Source: an uncultured Coriobacteriales bacterium
GTDB taxonomy: Bacteria > Actinomycetota > Coriobacteriia > Coriobacteriales > UMGS124
Reading direction: 5' to 3'
Assembly: GCA_934662525.1 (NCBI GenBank)
Contig: CAKUKJ010000135.1
Span: 1-6,712 of the forward strand
Length of the DNA: 6,712 nucleotides
The position numbers and the translations under genes were made by a program. The notes beneath the pieces were generated by a model. The model was given only the letters and a program-made list of their open reading frames with translations. It was not told the DNA's origin and searched no databases. Positions 1 to 6,601 of this stretch are shown here, in pieces (the stretch's first letter is position 1; every line of letters starts with the position of its first letter).

Positions 1-1
1 G

Positions 2-130
2 GCCGATGTCGGCGAGGCCGCCCTCGGCCTCGCGCTCGCGCTTGCCAGCTGCGGCCAGCGCCTGCTGCCGGTCCCGCACGAAGTCGTGCGCAGCCTCGTC
101 GAGGAGCCGCCCACGCCGAGTCGTCATTGA
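2..130 (+). CDS. Possible C-terminal end of an unidentified plus-strand protein
   Basis: This frame is open from the left edge and ends at TGA (128-130), giving 42 residues: a short Ala/Leu-rich stretch, then PVPHEVVRSLVEEPP and a polar tail. Third codon positions are about 86% G or C and its arginines are CGC or CGT, similar to the genes downstream. A hairpin and a perfect Shine-Dalgarno with ATG at 175 follow it on the same strand, which favours a real gene end. Against it, the same bases carry an open minus-strand frame with an equally natural composition (ATG at 127), and the GluQ-RS frame also runs through. I recognise no family. Only one of the three readings can be right; this one is slightly favoured by codon choice and by the layout that follows. 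Confidence 0.35.
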   Translation, partial: ADVGEAALGLALALASCGQRLLPVPHEVVRSLVEEPPTPSRH

Positions 131-632
131 ACGCAACCCGAACCGCCGGACCTTGAATCCGGCAGGAGGAACACATGAAGCTGCGCATCCTTGCGGCGGC
201 AGGCCTCGCCTTTGCGCGCTCGGCAACTTGCATGTCTGTCAGATTGCGGCAGGTGCCTGCATAAATGGGCGTGCCGTCGCTTGCATGGGGGGCTTGGGCG
301 GCATGCAGCTCGGCCCGCGAGCAGAAGCACGGGTAGGTGAGCCCCATGCGTTCAAGCCGCTCGACATACCCTTCATATATAGATGCGCGCTCGCTCTGGA
401 AGAAGGGCCCCTCGTCCCAGTCGAGGCCCAGCCAGCGCAGGTCGTCGAGAAGGGCCTCGACGGCGCCGGCGGGGGTCTTGCGGGGGTCGAGGTCTTCGAT
501 GCGCAGGGTGAGCGTGCCATGTTCGGCACGCACGGCAAGCCAGGCCACGAGTGCGCACCAGACGTTTCCCAGGTGCATGCGGCCTGACGGCGTGGGCGCA
601 AATCGACCGTGCGGCGGTTGTGACATGGGCAT
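3..632 (-). CDS. gluQ: Glutamyl-Q tRNA(Asp) synthetase (GluQ-RS), partial or disrupted at the left edge
   Basis: GluQ-RS activates glutamate and attaches it to the queuosine base at position 34 of tRNA(Asp); it resembles the catalytic half of GluRS without an anticodon-binding domain. Seen here: RFAPTPSGRMHLGN (residues 10-23) with the HIGH-type signature HLGN, and RIEDLDPR (44-51). A zinc site of the family type is present: Cys102-x-Cys104, then Tyr124-x3-Cys128, the same spacing of the last two ligands as in E. coli. The start ATG at 632 has CAGGAG 7 bases upstream; a second ATG two codons later is possible. Similarity is clear to about residue 150 (near position 185). Beyond that the frame stays open to the window edge, but it becomes Arg/Ala/Gly-rich and lacks the expected GDFV-x-RR-DG and AYQLAVVVDD blocks. 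A one-base frame change near 120-127 gives a HDFVRDR stretch, so a frameshift is possible. A deletion or junction is the alternative. Family identity is secure; integrity is not. Confidence 0.85.
   Translation of the reverse strand, partial: MPMSQPPHGRFAPTPSGRMHLGNVWCALVAWLAVRAEHGTLTLRIEDLDPRKTPAGAVEALLDDLRWLGLDWDEGPFFQSERASIYEGYVERLERMGLTYPCFCSRAELHAAQAPHASDGTPIYAGTCRNLTDMQVAERAKARPAAARMRSFMCSSCRIQGPAVRVAFNDDSAWAAPRRGCARLRAGPAAGAGRSWQARARGRGRPRRHR
145..163 (+). other. Small hairpin abutting a Shine-Dalgarno site
   Basis: GCCGGA (145-150) pairs perfectly with TCCGGC (158-163) around a 7-base loop. The sequence AGGAGG begins at the next base. No U-run follows, so it is not an intrinsic terminator. 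It could modulate access to the ribosome binding site or simply be chance in GC-rich DNA. Confidence 0.35.
175..264 (+). CDS. Short ORF with a perfect Shine-Dalgarno, possibly the stump of a secreted-protein gene
   Basis: AGGAGG (164-169) sits 5 bases before an ATG, the strongest ribosome binding site in the window. The 29-residue product starts with MKLRILAAAGLAF, a basic-then-hydrophobic start like a signal peptide, then becomes polar and stops at TAA (262-264). It lies antisense to the recognisable part of the GluQ-RS gene, so at least its second half cannot be ancestral coding sequence. It may be the first codons of a gene whose remainder was lost at a rearrangement joining it to gluQ, a genuine small peptide gene, or a chance ORF. 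Confidence 0.3.
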   Translation: MKLRILAAAGLAFARSATCMSVRLRQVPA

Positions 633-737
633 CCCTCGGCTCCTGTAACTATCCCTGCCTGCCCGGGTTGTCCGTGCAGGCGCTGCGCACGCAATGATAG
701 GCGTCCGGCGGCGCGTTGCCCCCGGTTTCACGGAACC

Positions 738-768
738 TTGCGACGAACCCGCTCATATTTTGTATATG
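738..768 (+). promoter_or_regulatory. Possible promoter for the three-gene operon
   Basis: This AT-rich patch stands out in the GC-rich intergenic DNA. TTGCGA (738-743) could be a -35 box, with TGTATA (761-766, spacing 17) or TATATG (763-768, spacing 19) as a -10 box. It would leave a 5' leader of roughly 60 bases before the GTG start at 835. Neither -10 candidate matches the consensus well. Confidence 0.4.
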
Positions 769-816
769 CTCGCATGAAAGCCTCAGGTGTGGGAAACTTG
801 AGGGGTAGCAAATGCG

Positions 817-825
817 GAGAAGAGG
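817..825 (+). promoter_or_regulatory. Ribosome binding site deciding the GTG start at 835
   Basis: The purine-rich GAGAAGAGG ends 9 bases before GTG at 835. An in-frame TAA at 826-828 lies immediately upstream, so no earlier start is possible. The next in-frame ATG is over 300 bases downstream, so the GTG start is well determined. Confidence 0.7.
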
Positions 826-834
826 TAACCACAC

Positions 835-3800
835 GTGACTGCAAACCAGCAGACAGAAGGGCGGGGCGTCGGCGTGCACCCTGCGCCTGCCCCCGAGCCT
901 GCCTTTCTGACGCCGCCTGCGCCGGCTAATACCCAAACGGCAGACAGAAAGGCCGGCGCTGCCAAGCCTGGCCTGATCCAGCGGGTGTCAGAGGCGCTCG
1001 AAGGACGCCTGCACAGAGAGGCCCCCGCCCCCGAGCAAGACGACGAGGGCCGCTACCCGCTCGCTGCGGGGGCAAAGGTCCAGAAGGTGCCCGTGCCTGC
1101 CGGCGCTGCCGAGGGCGTTGGGTACTGCCTGGTGGCCCAGGGTATCGCGATGCCCGCGGGCGGAGCCGCCTGGCTCGTCTCGTTCGACCTCTCAGACGAC
1201 CCAACGCTCGACGCGAGGCCCCTGCGACGCGCGCCCATCGTTTTGACGAGCCGTCGCGCGTCGCGTGTGCGCATCGTTGCGCTCATCGACGAGTTCGGGC
1301 GGGTGTTCTCCCAGGACACGGCCCCGGGCATGCCTCCCGCCCGCTTGCCCGACGTGCAGTTCAAGCGCTACGCCGACCAAGAGGGGCGCGGTTGCGTCGA
1401 TGTGGCGCAGGATAAGGCGCGCACGCTGAGGGCCTGCGAGTTTGAGGAGCGGCAAGGGGGCATCGCCCTCGTCAACGCGCGCGTCGGTCTGGGCTGCGAG
1501 GCATGCGACCTGTCGCTGTGCGCGGCCGCCGCCGTGGCGTTTCTGGCGTTCTGGCAGTTCCCGCACGAGGGAGGATATTCGCTTGCGGGCGTGGGCGTGC
1601 GCGACGCCCTCGCCAAGCTGAAGGGCTCGGACGTCTACGAGGCGGCGCAGGCCGTGATCGACACCGCCGATGAGGCGCAGGGCCGGCCCAACCTGCTTGT
1701 GCCCGGCGTGGTGGACTACGCCGCGCAGACGTTGCGCGAGGCCGGCTTTGACGGCGTGGACCCGTCAAGTTTGGGAGAGGCGCCGGCGACGACTTCGCTT
1801 GCGCGTCCCGGCGTGCCGTTCTGGGGAGGGGTTGTCGCGCTGCCGGCGACGGGCGCCGCGCAGGCCGGACAGGTCGCGCAGCATATCGCCGCCATGATCG
1901 GCGGGGCGCTTGCCGCAAGCGGAATCCCCGGCCTCACGGTGCTGGGCGCCGCCCCGGCGGGCTTGACTGCCGAGGCGCAGGCCCCGCAGGTGAAGTTGCT
2001 CCGCACGACGAAGTACGCCAACGCGTTCTATGTCGCCTTCGACCCCGAACAGGCAAACGCCGAGGGGGCGCGCATGTTCCTTGAGGCGGAAGGCCTGTTC
2101 AACCGCCTTGTTGGCATGCAACGGGCGTATGGGGCCGACAAGCTGCAGGTCATGGGCGCGCGCGATGCGGCCGAGCTCGACCTGTGGTGCGTCGACCATG
2201 CGCTTGCCGCTGCCGACCCATATCTGGACGGCGGGCCCTCCCACGCCAAGGCGGCCCCGCAGGGGGCGTCTGACCTCGATGTCCGCCTGGCCTTCGCCCA
2301 GGGCTGCGAGTGCCTTCGCCTGCCGTACCGGCTGGAGTACGAGTTCGACTACGACGCCCAGAGCCGCACGATCGGCGTGGAGATGGGGGCGATGCCGGTT
2401 TGCGTCATGCCGAGCATGGGCTGGAACGGCGTAACGGGCGCTTGGGAGCCCCTGCCCGACGGCGTTCGCGAGGGCGCGGCGAGCCGCTATGCCGCGTTCA
2501 GCCTCATGGCGGTGGCCGCCGTGGGCTTCTGGTGCTGCCCCGACGTCGAGCACGTGTGGGTGAACGCCCGTCGGGGCTACGGGGCCACGCGCAAGATCTT
2601 CACCGGTGCAGCCGACGGCTCCCGCAGCGAGCCTTTCCTCATCCTGCCCGGTATCGGTGAGATTTCGGCCCCCGACGAGCCTGAGTGCGTGCTGTCGGCC
2701 CAGTTCGCGCGCGACCAGCTCGCGGCCCTTGTTGCCGATGCGGACGGCCGGGCCCGCAGCCAGGCAGACCCGTTCGAGGCGCTTGCGGCCGTGCCGCACG
2801 TCTTTGGGTTCGACGCGTATGGGTGCCTCTCGGCGGTGCGCCCCCTGTTCAGCCTGGCGAGCGGGCCGTTCGCCAAGGAAGGGGCGGCATGCGAGGTGGA
2901 GCTTGACCGGCGCCTGCTTCCCAAGGACGGCCAGGCCGTGCTTGCGGCACGCCGGGTATGCGACCTGGGAATCTTTGAAGGGGCGGCCCGCAAGGACGAG
3001 GCCCGCCGAATCATGGAGAGCTTCGAGGGGGGCGACAGCCTTGCTGCAATCGCCCAAGCCCGCGACGCGTGCGCGCGTACGGAGAACCCGCTTATGCGCT
3101 CCGCCCTCATGCGTGTGATTGAGGGCATTGCGACCGACGCCATCGAGGCTGGCTCGCATGACGAGGCCGCCGAGACGCTTGACGACATCTACGGCCTTCA
3201 GGCCCGGATGAACGAGGCGGCCGAGGCGGTGGGCAAGAGGCCGCGCGAGGCCCGTCGCGTCCTGGAGGGCATGGTGAGCGACGTCGAGCTGAACGGATGG
3301 TTCGACGACTCCAAGACTCGGTGCTTCCGCTACTTCGACTCGTATGCGGCGCGCGCCCTCTATGCCCTGCGCTGTGCCGATGACCTTGCCGGGCGCGACC
3401 TCGCCTTGTGCGCCGACGAGTATTACCTGGCACATTACCGCCTCTCCACGCTGCTTGGCGACGATTTGGACAGCGCCGAGGACGCGATCGCCCATGCGCG
3501 GCGTTGCGTCGAGCTGGCGCCCGGCGTGGCCGCAAGCCACCTGCGCCTCGCGCGCTGCTATTTCTCGATGTTCGACTACGCAAGCGAGATCGAGGAGTTG
3601 AAAAGCGCCCTGCGCATCATCTGGAACCCCAAGGACCTGGGCCTTGCGCTCTACTGGCTTGCATACGCCTTCGCCATGACCGACAAGACGGACGCCGCCA
3701 TGGCCTGCTACCAGCGCTGCGTTGCCTACGACCGCTCGCTTGCCGAGGTCGCCTCTGCCGAGTTGTCCGACTTCGCCAAACGCACGGGATGCGAGCTCAA

Positions 3801-4011
3801 GACGTTCACCGAGCGCGAGGCCCAGCTTGCGATGAAGGGGGAGGGCGTCGACCTCGACGTCTATCGCGAGAACGTCGACTTCCTCACGAAGGACGCCGGC
3901 ATCGCCCTCGAGGCGGGCAACAAGGGGCTTGCCTACAAGCTGCTGGGGGCGGCGGGCATGGGTGCGCACGACGACGCTTTGGCCCCTGTGCTCAGCTCGC
4001 TTGAGGCGTGA
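835..4011 (+). CDS. Large protein of unknown function with C-terminal TPR-like repeats
   Basis: This 1058-residue protein belongs to no family I can name. The first ~65 residues are a Pro/Ala-rich, probably disordered leader containing one short amphipathic helix (about 45-60). A mixed alpha/beta region follows, with a Cys cluster (GCEACDLSLC, about 221-230) leading into an Ala-rich hydrophobic helix ending in FWQFP. Around 495-600 comes a strand-rich block (EYEFDYD at 501-507, then GVEMGAMPVCVMP) followed by another hydrophobic helix ending in FWCCP and the strand HVWVNAR. The two helix segments look related, so the protein may hold two copies of one domain. Residues about 860-970 form two or three TPR-like helical hairpins (SAEDAIAHARRCVELAPG; YASEIEELKSALRI; DAAMACYQRCVAYDRS), which normally bind protein partners. 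There is no signal peptide and no convincing membrane span, so it is probably cytoplasmic. It is the first gene of a run of three and has a GTG start. Confidence 0.9.
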   Translation: MTANQQTEGRGVGVHPAPAPEPAFLTPPAPANTQTADRKAGAAKPGLIQRVSEALEGRLHREAPAPEQDDEGRYPLAAGAKVQKVPVPAGAAEGVGYCLVAQGIAMPAGGAAWLVSFDLSDDPTLDARPLRRAPIVLTSRRASRVRIVALIDEFGRVFSQDTAPGMPPARLPDVQFKRYADQEGRGCVDVAQDKARTLRACEFEERQGGIALVNARVGLGCEACDLSLCAAAAVAFLAFWQFPHEGGYSLAGVGVRDALAKLKGSDVYEAAQAVIDTADEAQGRPNLLVPGVVDYAAQTLREAGFDGVDPSSLGEAPATTSLARPGVPFWGGVVALPATGAAQAGQVAQHIAAMIGGALAASGIPGLTVLGAAPAGLTAEAQAPQVKLLRTTKYANAFYVAFDPEQANAEGARMFLEAEGLFNRLVGMQRAYGADKLQVMGARDAAELDLWCVDHALAAADPYLDGGPSHAKAAPQGASDLDVRLAFAQGCECLRLPYRLEYEFDYDAQSRTIGVEMGAMPVCVMPSMGWNGVTGAWEPLPDGVREGAASRYAAFSLMAVAAVGFWCCPDVEHVWVNARRGYGATRKIFTGAADGSRSEPFLILPGIGEISAPDEPECVLSAQFARDQLAALVADADGRARSQADPFEALAAVPHVFGFDAYGCLSAVRPLFSLASGPFAKEGAACEVELDRRLLPKDGQAVLAARRVCDLGIFEGAARKDEARRIMESFEGGDSLAAIAQARDACARTENPLMRSALMRVIEGIATDAIEAGSHDEAAETLDDIYGLQARMNEAAEAVGKRPREARRVLEGMVSDVELNGWFDDSKTRCFRYFDSYAARALYALRCADDLAGRDLALCADEYYLAHYRLSTLLGDDLDSAEDAIAHARRCVELAPGVAASHLRLARCYFSMFDYASEIEELKSALRIIWNPKDLGLALYWLAYAFAMTDKTDAAMACYQRCVAYDRSLAEVASAELSDFAKRTGCELKTFTEREAQLAMKGEGVDLDVYRENVDFLTKDAGIALEAGNKGLAYKLLGAAGMGAHDDALAPVLSSLEA

Positions 4012-4045
4012 GGGCCGTGGACGCTTATGGGATGGGGTGGAAAAC

Positions 4046-4885
4046 ATGGATTTGACGAGCAAGCTGCTCTCGTTCGGGCGTAAGGCGCGCCTTGAGGCCG
4101 AGCGTGCCATCGACCAGGTCGCACCGAAAGTGCGCGATGCCGCTGCGCAGGCTCCCGAAGCGGCCGAACATGCGGTTCAGGCCGCCGTGCGGGCTGGGCG
4201 CGGAGCGGCGCAGGCGGCCCAAGAGGCTGCGGCCGCCGCCGTGCCGGGCGTGAGGAAGACCGTGGAGCGCGCGGCCCCGGCGGTGAAGGAGGCCGTGGAG
4301 AAGGCCGCCCCCGCCGTCGCCGACGCCGCCATCGAGGCCGCGCAGTCGGCAGCGTTTGCCGCGCTCAAGGGCAAGCGGCCCGCAAGCGTCGTGATGAGCG
4401 CCGCGACAAACGCCGCCAAGTCGGCCGCGGGGCGCGTGGGCAAGACGGCAGCCAAGACGGTCGCCGAGGTCGCGGTGAAGAACGCGGCCGACATGCGCGA
4501 GGCAGACGCCCGCGCCCATACGGTCCACAACGACCGCACAGGCCAAGATGTCGTGGTCGAGGCCTATGTCAAGGGGCCGAACGGCGCGCGCGACTACGCG
4601 CGGGTCTACCCCAAGGGTGCGAAGGACGACTTCGGCCCCGTAGGCAACAAGGCCGTGGGGGCGTTGCTCATCATGGCTGGCTTGCCCATGCTTGTGCTGC
4701 CGGGCCCCGGCGCCGCAGCCATTGCGGCGGGCATGTACTACCTGCGCAAGGCCGCTCCCGACGACGTCGTGCACGTCGACGTCGAGGTGGGGCAGGCCGA
4801 AAGGGGCGAGCCTGGCTCACACGACGGCCAAACCGGCCCTCAGGCGCGCGCATCGCAAGAGACGAACCAGAAAAAGGAAGACTGA
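4046..4885 (+). CDS. Ala-rich amphipathic-helix protein with a PGPGW-like membrane hairpin
   Basis: The 279-residue product starts at ATG 4046, preceded by a GGGGTGG-type site and 34 bases after the previous stop; an in-frame extension back to 3929 would overlap that gene and is unlikely. Residues about 10-150 are almost entirely Ala/Lys/Glu/Val amphipathic helix, with 11-residue units VERAAPAVKEA and VEKAAPAVADA in tandem (73-94), as in apolipoprotein- or LEA-like proteins. Residues about 158-196 form a small polar, strand-rich segment. Residues 202-234 are hydrophobic with a central LPGPG (218-222), matching the putative transmembrane PGPGW family in layout: two short spans joined by a Pro-Gly turn, followed by YYLRK. 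A charged, polar tail ends in KKED. Likely a membrane-anchored protein whose long helix could lie along lipid or bind a partner. The family assignment rests on one motif. Confidence 0.88.
   Translation: MDLTSKLLSFGRKARLEAERAIDQVAPKVRDAAAQAPEAAEHAVQAAVRAGRGAAQAAQEAAAAAVPGVRKTVERAAPAVKEAVEKAAPAVADAAIEAAQSAAFAALKGKRPASVVMSAATNAAKSAAGRVGKTAAKTVAEVAVKNAADMREADARAHTVHNDRTGQDVVVEAYVKGPNGARDYARVYPKGAKDDFGPVGNKAVGALLIMAGLPMLVLPGPGAAAIAAGMYYLRKAAPDDVVHVDVEVGQAERGEPGSHDGQTGPQARASQETNQKKED
4262..4327 (+). repeat. Imperfect 33-base tandem repeat encoding 11-residue helix units
   Basis: Two successive 33-base units, starting with GTGGAG at 4262 and 4295, encode VERAAPAVKEA and VEKAAPAVADA. Weaker units of the same kind extend on both sides (for example AIEAAQSAAFA after them). 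The divergence is mostly synonymous or conservative, which suggests internal duplication held by selection on helix periodicity. Confidence 0.65.
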
Positions 4886-4889
4886 CGAT

Positions 4890-5540
4890 ATGAGCGATTT
4901 CATCCCCGAAGACCTGATGACCGGCAACCCCACCATCTCCGTGCGCTGGCGGCTGCACAAGTGCGCGCTCCCCCTCAAGAGCCGCCACCTGCACGCCTTC
5001 GAGTCGCGCGGCCTCACAGCGGGGCTCAAAAGCTGGGCGCGCCAGCATATCGAGTGGACGCTGGCGGAAGGCTCGCTCAAGGAGCCCAACGGCGTCATGA
5101 CCTTTGTGGTGGACGACCAGGGCCGCGCCGTCATGGGCGTGGAGCCTTATGTGGGACTGCCGGCTATGGAGGCCCGCGCCCTCATGGCCCGTGCCGACGA
5201 ATACGCCGACGACGCCGTTCCCGGCGAGGTCGTCTGGTTTGCGCACGAGGAGGCGGGGACGACGGCGCTGGTGGCGCGCGTCGGGCAGGACAAGGCGCTT
5301 TCGGGCGCGAACTCCCTCATCGCCGACCTTGCCAAGACGCTCAAGATGAGCGTGGCGTTTGACCCTGCGGCCCAGGCGCAGGCGGGCGACGAGGTGATGC
5401 TCGTGAGCGACGAGCACGGCGTCGTGGGCGCGCAGGATGCCTCGGGCCCCGCCGTTGAGCGTTTCTCCTCCTATTACAACAGGCTTGTGGGGCAGACGAA
5501 GCCGGACGCCTACGACAGGGGAAACCTGGGGATCATCTAG
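4890..5540 (+). CDS. Conserved-looking 216-residue protein of unknown function
   Basis: The ATG at 4890 lies 4 bases after the preceding stop, with AAGGA inside the end of the previous gene as its ribosome binding site, so the two genes are very probably translated together. I do not recognise the family. The protein is soluble, with no signal peptide or membrane span. Visible features are a basic N-terminal section (SVRWRLHKCALPLKSRHLH, 17-35), a likely helix (LKSWARQHIEWTLAEG, 46-61), a strand-turn-strand (GVMTFVVDDQGRAVMGVEPY, 68-87), further strands (EVVWFAHE, 113-120; EVMLVSDEHGVVG, 168-180), and a C-terminal YYNRLVGQ before the end. Alternating strands and helices suggest one compact alpha/beta domain. 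No catalytic motif is evident. Its place in the operon suggests it acts with the two proteins before it. Confidence 0.88.
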   Translation: MSDFIPEDLMTGNPTISVRWRLHKCALPLKSRHLHAFESRGLTAGLKSWARQHIEWTLAEGSLKEPNGVMTFVVDDQGRAVMGVEPYVGLPAMEARALMARADEYADDAVPGEVVWFAHEEAGTTALVARVGQDKALSGANSLIADLAKTLKMSVAFDPAAQAQAGDEVMLVSDEHGVVGAQDASGPAVERFSSYYNRLVGQTKPDAYDRGNLGII

Positions 5541-5543
5541 TGC

Positions 5544-6533
5544 TTACAGCCCGTTGACGACGCAGGTGGGGCGCTGCCCGGCCTCGACGGCGGCGACGTT
5601 CTCCCACATGTGGGCTTGGCCTCGGCGCATGCTGCCGGTGGTGATGCCGCCCAAATGAGGGGAGAAGAGGACGTGCTGCGACGCCTCCTGCGAAAGCTGG
5701 AGCAGGGGGTTTGTGAGCTCGACAGGCTCGGGGTGGACGGTGTCGAGGCCCGCCCCGGCCAGATGGCCCGACTCAAGCGCGGCCGCGAGCGCCTCGTTGT
5801 TCACAAGCTGGCCGCGGGCGGTGTTCACGAGGTAAGAGCCTTTGCGCATCTTGGCGAGGAAGGGGGCGTCTACCATGCCGGTCGTCTCGGGCGTCACGGC
5901 GCAGTGCAGGCTCACGATGTCCGAGCCTGCGAGCAGCCCGTCGAGCCCCGCGTACTCGACGCCCAGCTTGCGCTCCAGCTCCGCGCTTTTGCGCGAGCGG
6001 TTGGCGTAGAGCACGCGGCAGCCGAAGGCCGCCAGGCGCGCCGCCGTGGCCTGTGCGATGGCCCCCATGCCCACGAGGCCCACCGTGCAGTCGGCCAGGT
6101 CGGTGATGCCCTCGCGCATGAAGCGCGTCTTGACCTCCATCTGCCGGCCCTGCCGCACGGCGGCGTCGCTTGTGGTCACGCTGCGCAAAAGGCCGAGCAT
6201 GAGCAGGATGGTCTGCTCGGCCACGGCGCCTGCGTTCATGCCTGCGTTGTTGCATACGAAGATACCGTGCTCGGCCGCGCATGCGCAGTCGAAGCTGTTG
6301 TAGCTCACGCCCTCGCTTTGGATGAGGGCGAGCCTGGGCAGCCGCTCGATGAGATCGGCGTTCACCTCGGCGATGGCGTCGGCGATGAGGATCTGCGCGT
6401 CGGGCATGGCAGCCACGACCTCGTCGTTTGTGGCCCCGCGCCCCAGGAAGACGACGTCGGGGGAGTCGACCCTGGTGTTGTCGGGCAGTATCCGCTTGTA
6501 ATACGCCTTGTCGCCCAGCACGCAAATCTTCAT
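5544..6533 (-). CDS. D-2-hydroxyacid dehydrogenase (NAD(P)-dependent)
   Basis: This 329-residue cytoplasmic enzyme has the usual family length. It reversibly oxidises a D-2-hydroxyacid to a 2-oxoacid; the substrate cannot be told from sequence. The catalytic triad is in place: Arg240 in NTARGQLVN, Glu269 in HPEP, and His293 in SPHLGG. The substrate-domain hinge AGAVAEQTILLML (101-113) is typical. The dinucleotide loop reads GMGAIA (155-160), with Ala160 where the third Gly is usual. The end of the second strand is YANRS rather than an acidic residue, which suggests NADP(H) preference. I chose ATG 6533 because AGAGGA lies 8-9 bases upstream; the in-frame ATG at 6605 has no such site and would translate through the terminator hairpin. 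It converges on the operon with 3 bases between stop codons. Confidence 0.93.
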   Translation of the reverse strand: MKICVLGDKAYYKRILPDNTRVDSPDVVFLGRGATNDEVVAAMPDAQILIADAIAEVNADLIERLPRLALIQSEGVSYNSFDCACAAEHGIFVCNNAGMNAGAVAEQTILLMLGLLRSVTTSDAAVRQGRQMEVKTRFMREGITDLADCTVGLVGMGAIAQATAARLAAFGCRVLYANRSRKSAELERKLGVEYAGLDGLLAGSDIVSLHCAVTPETTGMVDAPFLAKMRKGSYLVNTARGQLVNNEALAAALESGHLAGAGLDTVHPEPVELTNPLLQLSQEASQHVLFSPHLGGITTGSMRRGQAHMWENVAAVEAGQRPTCVVNGL

Positions 6534-6556
6534 GTGACTCGTCCTCTCATGATATG

Positions 6557-6589
6557 AAAAAGCCTGCCCAAGCATACACCTGGGCAGGC
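6557..6589 (-). terminator. Intrinsic terminator (or leader attenuator) on the minus strand
   Basis: A perfect 9-base-pair GC-rich stem (6562-6570 with 6581-6589) encloses a 10-base loop and, read on the minus strand, is followed directly by TTTTT (6561-6557). No T-run follows on the plus strand, so it acts leftward. It ends only 23 bases before the dehydrogenase start codon, which leaves no room for a promoter between them. It therefore either ends an upstream minus-strand transcript or sits inside the dehydrogenase leader as an attenuator. Confidence 0.75.
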
Positions 6590-6601
6590 CCAAAACCGGC
6601 T

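Noticed and set aside
239..694. A 151-codon minus-strand frame over the GluQ-RS region.
   Set aside because: It is out of phase with the frame that carries the HLGN and zinc-ligand motifs.
781..804. Weak inverted repeat CCTCA / TGAGG in the leader of the operon.
   Set aside because: Only five paired bases around a long loop; not distinguishable from chance.
3929..4045. In-frame upstream extension of the amphipathic-repeat protein by 39 codons.
   Set aside because: It would overlap the end of the preceding gene and has a non-helical, unrelated composition; ATG 4046 fits better.
1765..4110. A 781-codon open frame on the minus strand, antisense to the large operon gene.
   Set aside because: It is a by-product of high G+C at third codon positions in the plus-strand gene, has no ribosome binding site I can see, and its composition (Arg/His/Ala/Gly-rich) is typical of a shadow frame.
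4025..4774. Minus-strand 249-codon frame with Gly/Arg/His-rich product.
   Set aside because: Antisense to the Ala-rich repeats of the operon's second gene; the repeated GCC/GCG codons keep the opposite strand free of stops.
5610..6557. A 315-codon plus-strand open frame opposite the dehydrogenase.
   Set aside because: The minus-strand frame carries a complete dehydrogenase with all catalytic residues; the opposing frame is a composition artefact.
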